Made by a program: the position numbers and the translations under genes. Source: BOG-908 sp965199235 (GTDB lineage: Bacteria; Pseudomonadota; Alphaproteobacteria; Acetobacterales; Acetobacteraceae). From it: a stretch of DNA of 64,000 bases. The notes beneath the pieces were generated by a model, which saw nothing but the letters and a program-made list of their open reading frames with translations, was not told where the DNA came from and made no database searches. Location of the stretch: contig CBDAQU010000002.1 of assembly GCA_965199235.1 (NCBI GenBank), positions 3,224,001-3,288,000 on the forward strand. Direction: 5' to 3'. Positions 17,074 through 26,250 of the stretch are shown here, in pieces (position 1 is the stretch's first letter; each line of letters begins with the position of its first letter).

Positions 17074-17116
17074 ATATATCAGGACCGATTATTCCATAAC
17101 GAATTCGAGAGGTGGT

Positions 17117-17731
17117 ATGCCCCGCACAGGACGACCCAGAGAGTTCGACAGGAACACGGCGCTTGATGCCGCAACGCAGCTTTTCTGGCGCCAGGGCTAC
17201 GAGTCGACATCGCTGGATCAGCTCAAGCAGGCGATGGGGGGGCTGTCCGCAGCGAGCTTCTACGGCGCGTTCGGCTCCAAGGAGAGCCTGTATCGCGAGG
17301 CCCTGACCCACTACCTCGGCACCCACGGGCAGGTGGTTGAGCCGTTGCACGACGACACGCTCGCGCCGCGCGACGCGCTGGAGCAGGCGCTTCGCCGCTC
17401 TGCCAGGATGCAGACCAACGCGCAGCTCCCGAGAGGCTGCATGGTCGTCCTGTCTGCAGCCAATGCCTCGCCTGGAAACCACCATCTGCAGACGCTGGTT
17501 GCCGCCGAACGCCGGCGCACCCGCGACGCCATCCGGCGATGCATCAAGCGCGCAGTCACTTCGGGCGAGTTGCGCCAGGACACCGACGCCGTCGGTCTTG
17601 CTGCGTTGGCCGAGGCGCTGCTGGTCGGCATGTCGGTCCAGGCGCGCGACGGCGTGTCGCACGCGGCAATCCAAGCCGCTGTGTCGGGCGTGCTTCGGCT
17701 ATGGGACGTGAACCGAACGAGCGGACCTTGA
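17117..17731 (+). CDS. TetR/AcrR-family transcriptional regulator
   Basis: The 204-residue protein has the TetR DNA-binding domain at residues 5-55: GRPREFDRNTALDAATQLF, WRQGYESTSLDQLKQAMGG, then the recognition helix ASFYGAFGSKESLYREAL. The C-terminal part has an effector domain beginning HYLGTHGQVVEPL and containing RGCMVVLSAAN, a pattern seen in the TetR C-terminal subgroup. GAGAGG lies 4-5 nt before the ATG at 17117. It is divergent from the NTF2-like/dehydrogenase operon and is its likely repressor. Confidence 0.88.
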   Translation: MPRTGRPREFDRNTALDAATQLFWRQGYESTSLDQLKQAMGGLSAASFYGAFGSKESLYREALTHYLGTHGQVVEPLHDDTLAPRDALEQALRRSARMQTNAQLPRGCMVVLSAANASPGNHHLQTLVAAERRRTRDAIRRCIKRAVTSGELRQDTDAVGLAALAEALLVGMSVQARDGVSHAAIQAAVSGVLRLWDVNRTSGP

Positions 17732-17759
17732 ACATCCGTTTTAGCAACGATAGCTGTTT

Positions 17760-18530
17760 ATGGTCGCAGGTCCTGCGGGCGGATGTCGAGCATATCCGAC
17801 TCTATTAGACCCTAGCCTCTGGAAAGTACATAACACCGTTCAGGGTGTCTTAAAGGCGGTTTGCTTGAACGATCGAATTCGACCGCCTCGACAGGATCGA
17901 AGCCAGGAAACGATGACCCGCATCCTTGACGCGTTCGAAGAGCTTCTTCAAACCAGGTCGTATGCGCAATTGAAGATCAACGACATCGCGCGGGAAGCAA
18001 ATACCGGGGCGGGCTCGATATACGCCCGCTTCCGCGACAAGCGGTCGATATTGCTGGCCGTGCAACATCGGCTTCGCGAACGCGCCAGATCATATTTCGA
18101 CGAACTCTATAATCCACAATGTTGGGCTGATACCTGCCTGGAAAACGCGCTGGAACGCGTGGTTCGCGGGAACATGACCATTCTTCAGCAGAACCGGAAC
18201 CTTATCAAATCCTCGTTGTTGCTGGATGACCGTGATATTCTGGAGAGCATCTCGAACGCTGTCAGCCCTACGAACGTGCGATTTGCATCGCTGCTTCAGC
18301 ATCATCTACCCAAACTGACCAAGTTAAGCGCCACCAACGCCGCGGCCAAGACCCTTCGCGTGATGACGGCTGTCTTTCATCAGATGGCAATTTTCGGCGA
18401 CATAGCGGCCACAGGTTACGATTTGTCCGACGATGAGCTTGTTCGTGCACTCGTCCTCTCCGCGCTCGCACAGCTTCCCGAGCCGCGGCCTGCGGGTAGG
18501 AAGCGCGTTGCCGCAGTAACAGACTCCTAA
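17760..18530 (+). CDS. Second TetR-family regulator
   Basis: The helix-turn-helix lies around residues 48-95 (TRILDAFEELLQTRSYAQLKI, NDIAREANTGAGSIYARFRDKRSIL), clearly a TetR recognition domain. The rest is an alpha-helical ligand domain with no identifiable inducer. The first ATG at 17760 leaves an unusually long N-terminal extension and has no good ribosome binding site. A TTG near residue 36 (LNDRIRPPRQDRS) is a likely alternative start. It lies 28 bp after the first TetR gene. It borders the insertion-sequence region, so its original targets may have been lost. Confidence 0.75.
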   Translation: MVAGPAGGCRAYPTLLDPSLWKVHNTVQGVLKAVCLNDRIRPPRQDRSQETMTRILDAFEELLQTRSYAQLKINDIAREANTGAGSIYARFRDKRSILLAVQHRLRERARSYFDELYNPQCWADTCLENALERVVRGNMTILQQNRNLIKSSLLLDDRDILESISNAVSPTNVRFASLLQHHLPKLTKLSATNAAAKTLRVMTAVFHQMAIFGDIAATGYDLSDDELVRALVLSALAQLPEPRPAGRKRVAAVTDS

Positions 18531-18619
18531 CAGGGATCTGCGACGGGCCACGTGGGCGAAGACTGGGCGGCATCTGCGATATGGTGGTTCATTACTGACT
18601 GCCGGTTTCCCGGCGTGCG

Positions 18620-20093
18620 ATGCGGCCGACCTGGCGGGTCAGCACTCCGTCGCCTGCGGGCGACAAGCTGCGGCTGCTGATCCAGCGCCTAACGCGCCAG
18701 CAATTTGGCCAACGCTCCGAACAGCTGACACCCGATCAGCTGCAGTTCGGCCTGGAGGATCTGGAACAGACCATTGCCGAGAACCAGGCAGGACAGGATG
18801 CAACGGGGCCAACAGCGCCGAGCAAGCCCCTCGGCGCTCGACGCCCGGCTCGCAACCACGGTGCGCTGCCCGCCCACTTGCCGCGCTACGAGGTGGTCAT
18901 CGGCGCAGCACCCGAGGGATGCCCGTGCTGCGGCGGCACAATGCACAGCATCGGCGAACTCCGCACCGAGCAGCTCGACATTCTGCCCGCCCAGCTGCGC
19001 GTGCGAGTGACGCGCCGCCCGCGCTATGCCTGCCGCGCCTGCGAGGGCACCGTGGTGGTGGCGGAAGCGCCCGCCCGGCCAATCGATGGCGGCATGGCAA
19101 CCGAGGCGCTGATCGCGCATGTGCTGATCAGCAAGTTCTGCGACTTCCTGCCGCTGTATCGGCAATCCCAAATGCTAGCCCGTCAGGGCATCACCATCGA
19201 CCGCTCGACGCTGGCAAACTGGGTGGGCCGCGCCTGCTGGTGGCTGACGCCGCTCTACGACTTGGTGGTCAGCACCGCGTTGTCGGCTAACAAGCTGTCC
19301 ACGGAACGACACGACGCTGCCGGTGCTCGACCCTGGCCGCAGCCGCACCAAGACGGGGCGGCTGTGGTGCTACGCTGTGGCTGACCGGCCCTGGTGCGGG
19401 TCGTCCAACCCGATCGCCGCCCATGTCTACTCGGAGGACCGCAAGGGCGCTCACCCAACACGGCATCTGGCCCAGTTCGACGGCATGCTGCAGGTGGATG
19501 GCTACGCGGGCTTCAAGCGCCTGGCAGGAGAAAGGGCAGACAAGTCCGTTCAACTCGCGTTTTGCTGGGCGCACATGCGCCGCGCCTTCTTAGAATTACA
19601 TGCCTCCACAAAGTCGCCGATCGCGGCCGAGCCGCTGGCGCGAGTGGCGGCGCTGTACGCGATTGAGGCGGAGATCCGCGGCCATCCTGCTGAACACCGA
19701 CGACGTGTGCGCGACGAGCGCAGTCGGCCCACTGTGGAGGAATTGCATGGCTGGCTGAACGAACAGCTACCACGTGTCTCAGGCGCATCGGATCTGGCGA
19801 AAGCTATACGCAATGCAATTCGGCATTGGCCGGGCTTGATCGCGTTCGTTGACGATGGCCGCATCGAGATGGACACGAACGTGGTCGAACGCGCGATCCG
19901 GCCGACCACGCTTGCCCGCAAGAACGCGCTGTTCGCCGGATCGGATGGCGGCGCGCGCCATTGGGCGATCGCGATGACGTTGATCCAGACGGCGAAGCTG
20001 AACGGTGTGGAGCCAATGGCGTGGCTGACCGACGTGCTGGAGCGCGTCATGTCGGGGCAGACGAAAACCATCAGCTGAACGCGCTGCTGCCAT
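18620..20093 (+). pseudogene. tnpC: IS66-family transposase TnpC relic (two frameshifts)
   Basis: The frame from 18620 encodes the IS66 TnpC N-terminal part (QFGQRSEQL, zinc cysteines CPCCGG and CRAC, LYRQSQMLARQGITIDRSTLANWVG). It shifts by one base at about 19306-19312, after which the rest (VLDPGRSRTKTGRLWCYAVADRPW, FCWAHMRRAF, DTNVVERAIRPTTLARKNALFAGSDGG) lies in the next frame. A second shift near 20070 displaces the terminal LNALLPWN. The extreme N-terminus is replaced, and no tnpA or tnpB is attached. It is a dead fragment of an element; ends could not be defined. Confidence 0.85.
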
Positions 20094-20208
20094 GGAACTG
20101 ACGCGCAGGCAGTAAGGCAAAGACCGAAATTGACCGTGCTTTGGCAGCCTGATGAGCACACCAACACACCCTGCATCAGCAAATCACTTACTTTCAGGAT
20201 TATCATTT

Positions 20209-20620
20209 ATGCGCGTGAGACATTGCCGTCATAGCATGATTGGACAGCTTGTCGCTTTATGTGCGTCGTTGGTGCTGCTTCCAGCTTACGCGGCATCGTC
20301 GCCAGTTCCGAGTGCAAGATGCTCAGCCGCCTTCTACCGACGGCAACGTGTAGACGGAGCATAAAGCTTGGCTTGGACAACTCACTACCGGCCCCTTCGG
20401 GCTACTACTCGACAGATTGTCGGGTCCGAAAGGCACTTCTACGAGTTGTGCCGTGTTCGGGCCCGGTGCTAATCCAGACATCTTCCGGAATGAGCTTGTG
20501 AAGGGAATGAAGCTTCAGGTCGCAAACAATCCAGAAGTAGCAAACGGCGCCAGACTCTTCCAGTGGCCAACAGTTCCGGCGCAGGTACTACCCTCATCCT
20601 CAGAAATTTAACGCCGAGCG
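20209..20620 (+). pseudogene. Decayed exported-protein gene
   Basis: AGGA lies 9 nt before an ATG at 20209 that starts a clear signal peptide (MIGQLVALCASLVLLPAYAASS), but the frame ends at 20364. Further coding-like stretches appear in other frames to about 20620, including one reading SGPKGTSTSCAVFGPGANP and RNELVKGMKLQVANNPEVANG. This is the pattern of a gene with several frameshifts. I cannot name the family. It lies among insertion-sequence relics. From 20620 to 20956 I see only more fragmentary frames. Confidence 0.45.
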
Positions 20621-20956
20621 GAAAGCCGGGCGTGATGATGAAAGTCCTTGCAATGATTGCAAATCCATCGCAGCGATAACTTCTACAATTACAGCGCTGT
20701 GATAGCACGACCCTCAGCAACCTGCTGCCCGTAACGTGGCGTGCCAACGGCGGCGGGAGTATGCAATACATCGTCTCCCAGGCGCATTGTGTGAGCGTCG
20801 CCCCGCTTACCTTCATAATGCTGGCCAATCTTAGCTGTTCGAGCCCGTGGCCTGTACGCCCGCTTCGGGCTGGGAGAAGGGTATCCATCCGGTGAGCGCC
20901 ACGGCTTGATCAGGAAGCCAGCCTGTCATCGTGTCCGGTAACCACCACCAGTTCTA

Positions 20957-21065
20957 CGGCATCAGTTTATCCAGCCGGCGAGCCGGCTGGATAGCGATAC
21001 TGCCTGGACAAGCAGGCCTGCCGATGTTGTCCGTCTTGGCGCCTACGATCAGGCTGGCGGTCAGT
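20957..21065 (-). pseudogene. tnpC: IS66 TnpC 3'-end fragment
   Basis: Read on the minus strand, this stretch encodes SLIVGAKTDNIGRPACPG and ends RLDKLMP. It aligns with the C-terminus of the IS66 TnpC copy at 21697 (SLIVSAKMNDIDPQTWLAH ... RLDELLP). It contains a perfect hairpin, ATCCAGCCGGC at 20970-20980 with its complement at 20983-20993. Only the end of the gene remains, and it touches the 3' end of the exported-protein gene at 21061. Confidence 0.65.
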
Positions 21066-21576
21066 GCTTGCTCAAGACTGCCGTCCCATAAGTGATTGGC
21101 AGGAGATTTGCTCTCTTGACTGCATAAGAAAGACAGAGTTTCTTCGGGTCCCACTCGCAAGCCCAGTGGGAGAGTTCGACTCCAGCTCCCGCAGTCATGT
21201 TCGTCGTCATAGTCAGGACGACCGACTTGTTGGGTATGATCGATACAGTCGTAAAATGCAATTGGATTGGCGGGCGTGGCGTGTCGTCAGCCTGCAGTCT
21301 GCCATCCCTCTCGTAGATATGTAGCTCGCTGGTGGCGTCCACGAGCTGGCCTCCGACTACACCTGCGTTCGTAGTCCGATGTTTTATAATCAGCGAAGCT
21401 GGACTTGTTCCCGAGGCGACCGTGAGGGTGCTCCTGCCTAAACCGTCCTGAACCCAGCCGCCTTTCATGAAGCCGAGATCCGACATCCACTTTGGCGGGG
21501 CGGTCGCGCTTGCGCCGGAGGTACCGGTGAGTGCGACGGCGAGTGCCAGCGCGAGAGTTTTTGTATTAAACATCAT
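21061..21576 (-). CDS. Exported protein of unknown function
   Basis: A 171-residue protein with a typical signal peptide (LALALAVALTGTSGASATA). The mature part is rich in beta-strands (WMSDLGFMKGGWVQDGLGRS, LHIYERDGRLQ, PIQLHFTTVSIIPN), suggesting a small beta-barrel or lipocalin-like fold, with a Cys in HWACEW. I do not recognise a family with confidence. Its 3' end runs into an IS66 fragment, so the C-terminus may be altered. It is one of the few intact frames in the insertion-sequence region. Confidence 0.6.
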   Translation of the reverse strand: MMFNTKTLALALAVALTGTSGASATAPPKWMSDLGFMKGGWVQDGLGRSTLTVASGTSPASLIIKHRTTNAGVVGGQLVDATSELHIYERDGRLQADDTPRPPIQLHFTTVSIIPNKSVVLTMTTNMTAGAGVELSHWACEWDPKKLCLSYAVKRANLLPITYGTAVLSKH

Positions 21577-21696
21577 GGACCGACCTACCCGCTGGATTGA
21601 GGCTTGATCAAGCGCGTGCCCTCGGCTCGACCATCCCTGACACCGTGACGGTGATCAGGCAGCCTTACGCGTAGCCGCCACCTGAGCCTGCCAGTT

Positions 21697-23190
21697 TCAC
21701 GGCAGCAGTTCATCAAGCCTGCTGATGGGGTGTTGGGCGATATTGGCGAGGACGTGGGCCAGCCAGGTCTGTGGGTCGATGTCGTTCATCTTGGCGCTGA
21801 CGATCAGGCTGTACATCACCGCGGCGCGCTGTCCGCCCCGATCGGACCCGGCGAAGAGCCAGGACTTGCGACCCAGGGCGATGCCGCGCTCGGCGGCGTT
21901 GTTCGTGAGGCAGACGCGTCCATCATCGAGGAACCGGGCAAACACCGCCCAGCGCTTCAGCATGTAGTCCATTGCCTTGGCGATATTGTTGCCGCCGGAC
22001 AGCTTTCTGCGTTCGTCGATCATCCAGCTGTGCAGGTCGGCCACAAGAGATACGCTGACTTCCTGGCGCAAGCTTCGACGGTGATCAGCACTGTATCCGT
22101 TGATGTCGCGCTCGATCTCGAACAGCTTGTCGATGCGCTGAACCGCTTCCAGGCAGAGCGGCGATATCACCGCTTGGCTCTTCCCTTGTGCCTTGCGTCG
22201 TGCCGCCGATTCAACATCGGCCAACACGAAGAATTTGCGGCGCGCGCGTGCGCCCAACACCCTGCTTCCAGAATTACGCCCGGACTTCGGCCGGCCTCGA
22301 ACAGCTTGCCGTAACCGCCATAAGCGTCCGCCTGCAGGATGCCGACATATCCCGCCAGGTGGCTTGCGGATGCTCGCCGCCGCGATCGCGCGAGTAGTAG
22401 AATATGGTAGCAGGAGGTGCCGTGCCGCCGAACGGCCGACCGTCGCGCACATAGATCCAGGCGCGGGCGATGTCTGTCTTGCCTTTTGCCAGCACCGGGA
22501 CCGTGGTGTCGTCGCCATGCAGCCGCTCGGCCGCCATGACATGCGCCCGCAGCCGTTCAAACAGCGGCATCAGCGCCTTGGCCTAGCGGTTCAGCGGCTG
22601 ATGTTGGCCGAACTTCTCGAACACAATCATTGCCAGCAGGCTTGGGCCGGCCCAGCCACGCGGCGTCACCTGGAACGACGCCGGCGGTTGGCTGATGGCC
22701 TCGCAGTCGCGGCAGGAGAACTTCTCCCGCACGTTCTGGATCACTTTCCAGCGGCGCGGGATCGCCTCCAACGTCTCGGTCACGTCCTCGCCTAGCTTGC
22801 GGAGCCGCGCGCCGCCGCAGCATAGGCAGGTCACCGGTGCGGGCTCGACCTGCCGCTCGCGCGGCAGATGCTCGGGGAAAGGCTGGCGAGACGGGCGCTT
22901 GCGGGTGAACGCCGCCACATTGGTGCTGCGTGCGGCGGCCTGCTCGGCGGCGATCTCATCCTCGGTGGCGGCGGCTTCCGCCTCTTCCAGGCCTAGCTCC
23001 ATCTGCTCGATCAACCGCGTCGTACGTTCGGAGCGCTGACCGTAAAGTGCATGCCGCAGCTTGGCGATTTGCAGTTGCTGGTCGGCGATCAGCACCTAGT
23101 CGGCCGCCTCGCGCGCCCGGCTTGCGGCCACGATCGCCTTCAGCGTGTCGATATCGTCCGGCAGGAGTTCGGGATCGGCTTGCACAAGAT
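21697..23190 (-). pseudogene. tnpC: IS66 transposase TnpC, broken
   Basis: The N-terminal part (LPDDIDTLKAIVAASRAREAAD) is cut by TAG at 23096-23098. Next comes LIADQQLQIAKLRHALYGQRSERT and the zinc cysteines CLCCGG and CRDC. After GQHQPLNR a TAG at 22583-22585 and an internal deletion remove the linker, joining directly to MPLFERLRAHVMAAERLHGDDT. Another frameshift near 22300 leads to the C-terminal catalytic part (LDDGRVCLTNNAAERGIALGRKSWLFAGSD, RLDELLP). Confidence 0.85.
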
Positions 23191-23241
23191 GATCGAATCA
23201 CAAACCATGCCGTGTCGGCCACCGAAATATGCGGTTTGCGA

Positions 23242-23568
23242 CTATCCCGCCCAACTCGGCCGGAAGGTGTGGTGCGGGTTTCGCCAATCGATTCCGTCGA
23301 GCATGTAGGCGAGCTGCGAGGCGGAGATCCCCACCACGCCGTCGGCTGGTGTTGGCCACACGAAGCGGCCTTTCTCCAATCTTTTGGCGTAAAGCGACAT
23401 GCCGATGCCGTCATTCCAGAGGATTTTTACCAGATCACCACGTGCGCCCCGAAAAACATACAGATCACCAGTATGCGGATCGCGCCCGAGCGCTTGCTGC
23501 ACCTGCAGCGCCAAGCCGTTCATGCCGCGCCGCATGTTGGTGCGCCCAACTGACAGCCAGACGCGCAC
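23242..23568 (-). CDS. tnpB: IS66 accessory protein TnpB
   Basis: The 108-residue frame carries the full TnpB core: VGRTNMRRGMNGLALQVQQ, LGRDPHTGDLYVFRGARGD, LVKILWNDGIGMSLYAKRLEKGRF and the terminal GIDWRNPHHTFRP. The usual ATG appears mutated to AAG (KIAFPSSVRVW), so only the GTG at 23568 or another weak start remains. It is the best preserved gene of this IS66 copy, but the element is probably inert. Confidence 0.8.
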   Translation of the reverse strand: MRVWLSVGRTNMRRGMNGLALQVQQALGRDPHTGDLYVFRGARGDLVKILWNDGIGMSLYAKRLEKGRFVWPTPADGVVGISASQLAYMLDGIDWRNPHHTFRPSWAG

Positions 23569-23939
23569 ACTCGATGGGAATGCGATCTTCTCCGGTCGAG
23601 TGCATCGAGAACCAGCCGCAACGTTGCGGCTTTAACGCCGCGGCCAACCCGCACGCGAGCGCCATGCGGCAGCTCGATCTCGATCGTATCGGCGGCAGGT
23701 GCAGAAGGTGCCGCAATCGGCCGATCAGCCGTCACCACGACTGGCACGAGCTGCGGCGCAGGGGGCCCTGCCGCCCCGCCGCCGTAGAGCTTGCGCAAAG
23801 TGAAAACCAGATTGGTGTTCACATCGTATTACCGGGCCACGACAGACACCGATGCGCCAAGTGCGAACGCCGCCAACACGATCTCCCGCTTGAGCGCCTC
23901 CGGCCACATGCGCCGTTTGACCCGCTTGATCGTGTCCAT
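23520..23939 (-). pseudogene. tnpA: IS66 TnpA with internal stop codon
   Basis: The ATG at 23939 begins MDTIKRVKRRMWPEALKREI and continues through VLAAFALGASVSVVAR. Codon 37 is TAA (23829-23831) where a glutamine codon is expected. The frame continues as YDVNTNLVFTLRKLYGGG and IELPHGARVRVGRGVKAATL, the normal TnpA sequence. A single C-to-T change explains the stop. Confidence 0.8.
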
Positions 23940-24100
23940 TATCGCGCTAGTGGACACTTGCCGCCCATCGTCGTTCCAAGGACAGACAGGATGGGGCTGA
24001 TTCACAAGCCTGGGTAGGCGGTCCTCACCGTAGGCTTACGGAGAAGGGACAAGTCGAAAACTAGCTTGGCAACATTCATGGATGGCTATTTACGCCGTTG

Positions 24101-24319
24101 GCCCGCTTTGCCAGTTTCGAGGTGCTAACCGAATGGCTGGCCGCGCGTTGCCGGGAGTTGGCGCAGCGCAAACATCCAGCAATGCCAGAACGCTCGATCG
24201 CCGCTTGCTTCACCGAAGAGCAGCCGTCGTTGAGGCAGATCACCGCGATCTTCGATGGTTAAGTCGAGCACATGCTGCGCGTGTCCAGAACCCGCTTAAT
24301 TACTCTGGATCGGAATCCG
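24101..24319 (+). pseudogene. istA: IS21-family IstA transposase fragment
   Basis: Translation from 24101 gives ARFASFEVLTEWLAARCREL then AQRKHPAMPERSIAACFTEE and QPSLRQITAIFDG, a stop at 24260-24262, and VEHMLRVSRTRLITLDRN. This is the C-terminal region of IS21 IstA, where FDGYVE is expected, so the Tyr codon has become TAA. Only about 220 bp survive, and istB is absent. From about 24320 to 24561 I see nothing recognisable. Confidence 0.65.
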
Positions 24320-24561
24320 TCGTTTCCGTCGCTTGTTTCAGACGCGCATCCACGACCAAGCCGTTGCGACTCTTCATGAGTAGACGCCCCACAGGGCTTG
24401 GACTTACGTAGCTAAAAGCCGGTCGCTGTGCCGATCTCGACCAAGCGGGAACGCCTCTCCCCGCACAAACTTTCCACTCGCACAGAGTATGAAATCGCAA
24501 GCGGGTTGGGGCAAGGGTTTTCCTAAGCCTGCCAAGTCAAAAACTCAAGTGACATCGGGCA

Positions 24562-25305
24562 TTAACGAGGACTGGCTACTACTGATCGAAGCTGCCCAAC
24601 CCCGTCAATGGCGGACCGCGCTTCTGCCGCCGACAAGTCACCGCTCAATGTCTGTTCGGCGTCTTGGTCGTGTCCGGCCATAACCTGTGCAACAGCGAAG
24701 TCTAGCCTGATCTTACGTGAAGCCGAAGCGCTGGTGACTAGGTCGCGAAGGAGTTGCTCTGCATGCTCTGGCTGGCCGCTAAGAGCCATGGAAAGAGCTA
24801 GATTAACTTGGGTGGCTACATGGTCGGGATCCACGACCAAAGCTGCCATATAAGAATTTTGGGCTTCCTTATGTCTGTCTTGCAAGTCGAGGACGTAACC
24901 CAAGTCGTTCAAGGCGAGGGCGTCCTTAGGTGCATCTAGTAAGACGGCGCGAAATATGACTTCAGCCTCTTTCAAGTCGTCGCGCAATGCTAACTTCCCC
25001 TGGCCAAGCCGAGCGCCCACATCGTGTGGAGAGATTGCCAAGGCTTGTTTGTAACTCCTAGTCGCTGCCAGCCGGTCACCCAAGGCGGCCTCAGCATCGC
25101 CAGATTGCGTCAGCGCAGAGACATTATCAGGCTGTGATGCTAGCACGCCCCTTGCGATAGCCAAAGCCGTCCCTGCCTCACCTTGCGTCAAAGCGTCGCG
25201 CGCAGCTTGAAGGCTCGCGCTATTCTTCGTGGCTTGTAGGGCGGAATGAACGCAACCCGTCGTCACGAACAAGATAGCAAGGATCAGAAATTTATAACGT
25301 ATCAT
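24562..25305 (-). CDS. tadD: Tad pilus TPR lipoprotein TadD
   Basis: A 247-residue lipoprotein: the signal peptide ends in VTTGC, with the Cys as acylation site. The rest is tetratricopeptide repeats (ARDALTQGEAGTALAIARGV, LGDRLAATRSYKQALAISPH, DLGYVLDLQDRHKEAQNSYM). TadD is an outer-membrane-associated pilotin-like factor needed for Flp pilus assembly. It is the last gene of the tad operon, 15 bp after tadC. Beyond it lie insertion-sequence relics, so any further tad genes on this side have been lost or lie elsewhere. Confidence 0.85.
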   Translation of the reverse strand: MIRYKFLILAILFVTTGCVHSALQATKNSASLQAARDALTQGEAGTALAIARGVLASQPDNVSALTQSGDAEAALGDRLAATRSYKQALAISPHDVGARLGQGKLALRDDLKEAEVIFRAVLLDAPKDALALNDLGYVLDLQDRHKEAQNSYMAALVVDPDHVATQVNLALSMALSGQPEHAEQLLRDLVTSASASRKIRLDFAVAQVMAGHDQDAEQTLSGDLSAAEARSAIDGVGQLRSVVASPR

Positions 25306-25320
25306 TGATGGCTCACGTCC

Positions 25321-26250
25321 CTAGTGCCCTAATGTTTTCACAATTTGTAGGCCGGCCGGGCCGCCAACAACAATGAATACGCAGGGAAGAATGAAGCAGA
25401 TCATAGGAATAGTTAGGAAGACAGGTAATCTTGCTGCTTTTTCCTCAAACTTTGTAAGATTATCTTGCCTCATTTCTGAGGCGAGTACTCTCAATGCCTG
25501 ACTTAAGGGCGTGCCAAATTGCATCGTTTGGATCAGAGTTCCTGAAAAGCGGCGCATTTGTTCCAACCCAGTACGGTCGCCAAGAGCAACAAGTGCGGTA
25601 CGTCGGTCTGTGCCGATGCGCATCTCGCTAGAACAAGTCGCCAGTTCAGAAGCCACCGCCTTGTTAGCGAAAACGAACTCTTGAGCCACGCGCTCGATAG
25701 CGTTTTCTAGACCTAGGCCAGCTTGAGCGCATATGACCATCATATCTAGCGCGTCGGGTAGCCCTCGTGCTACCCGCTTGAGGTGACTCCCTCGCATCTG
25801 CTTTATGACAAAGTCAGGACAGAGCATACCGAAGGCAAACGAACCACCTACAACTAGGTAAAACGTTGTTCCGTCGTAGTTTCGAGCTCTTCCTATGAGG
25901 AACGCGAGAGTTGGCAAACCGAGCATTAGAAGAACTTTACTTCCGACAAAAATTCCGAACACGCGGCTTCCTCGAAGGCCAGCCTGGTTTATAGTGTGCT
26001 CAAGCTGTGATCGGGTGGCGTCCGACAAGATTCCGCTTCTTGCAAGAGCAGCACCAAACTTGGCAACAAGGTCAATCAGGCGCGCACGGTCAGCCCTCGG
26101 TTCAATGACTGAAGTAGACGCTAAGTTTCTCGTCTTAACTAATCGTTTGCGGACTTTCTCCTGCTGATTAGCATTGTGAAGCAAAGCAATTGATCCCACA
26201 ACGCATAGTGAAGCTGCCAAACCGGTAAGGGCTAGGGAAAAAGGTGACAT
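25321..26250 (-). CDS. tadC: Tad pilus inner-membrane platform protein TadC
   Basis: A 309-residue type II secretion F-domain protein. It has an N-terminal membrane segment (LALTGLAASLCVVGSIALL), two more near residues 105-150 and a terminal segment (FLTIPMICFILPCVFIVVGGP). The cytoplasmic core has GLPDALDMMVICAQAGLGLENAIERVA, the characteristic TadC helix. TadB and TadC form the platform on which TadA drives pilus growth. Its ATG overlaps the tadB stop (TAATG). Confidence 0.92.
   Translation of the reverse strand: MSPFSLALTGLAASLCVVGSIALLHNANQQEKVRKRLVKTRNLASTSVIEPRADRARLIDLVAKFGAALARSGILSDATRSQLEHTINQAGLRGSRVFGIFVGSKVLLMLGLPTLAFLIGRARNYDGTTFYLVVGGSFAFGMLCPDFVIKQMRGSHLKRVARGLPDALDMMVICAQAGLGLENAIERVAQEFVFANKAVASELATCSSEMRIGTDRRTALVALGDRTGLEQMRRFSGTLIQTMQFGTPLSQALRVLASEMRQDNLTKFEEKAARLPVFLTIPMICFILPCVFIVVGGPAGLQIVKTLGH

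Larger units (their letters stand above)
21690..23945 (-). mobile_element. Degraded IS66-family insertion sequence (tnpA-tnpB-tnpC)
   Basis: On the minus strand the three IS66 genes follow in standard order: tnpA from 23939, tnpB from 23568, tnpC from about 23190 to 21697. tnpA and tnpC carry stop codons and shifts, so the copy is inactive. Possible terminal GTAAGC-type sequences occur just outside (for example GTAAGCC on the minus strand near 24040), but I could not match both ends or find a target duplication. Confidence 0.8.

Noticed and set aside
21640..24050. Terminal inverted repeats of the IS66 copy
   Set aside because: GTAAGC-like words occur near both ends, but orientation and length do not match well enough to set boundaries.
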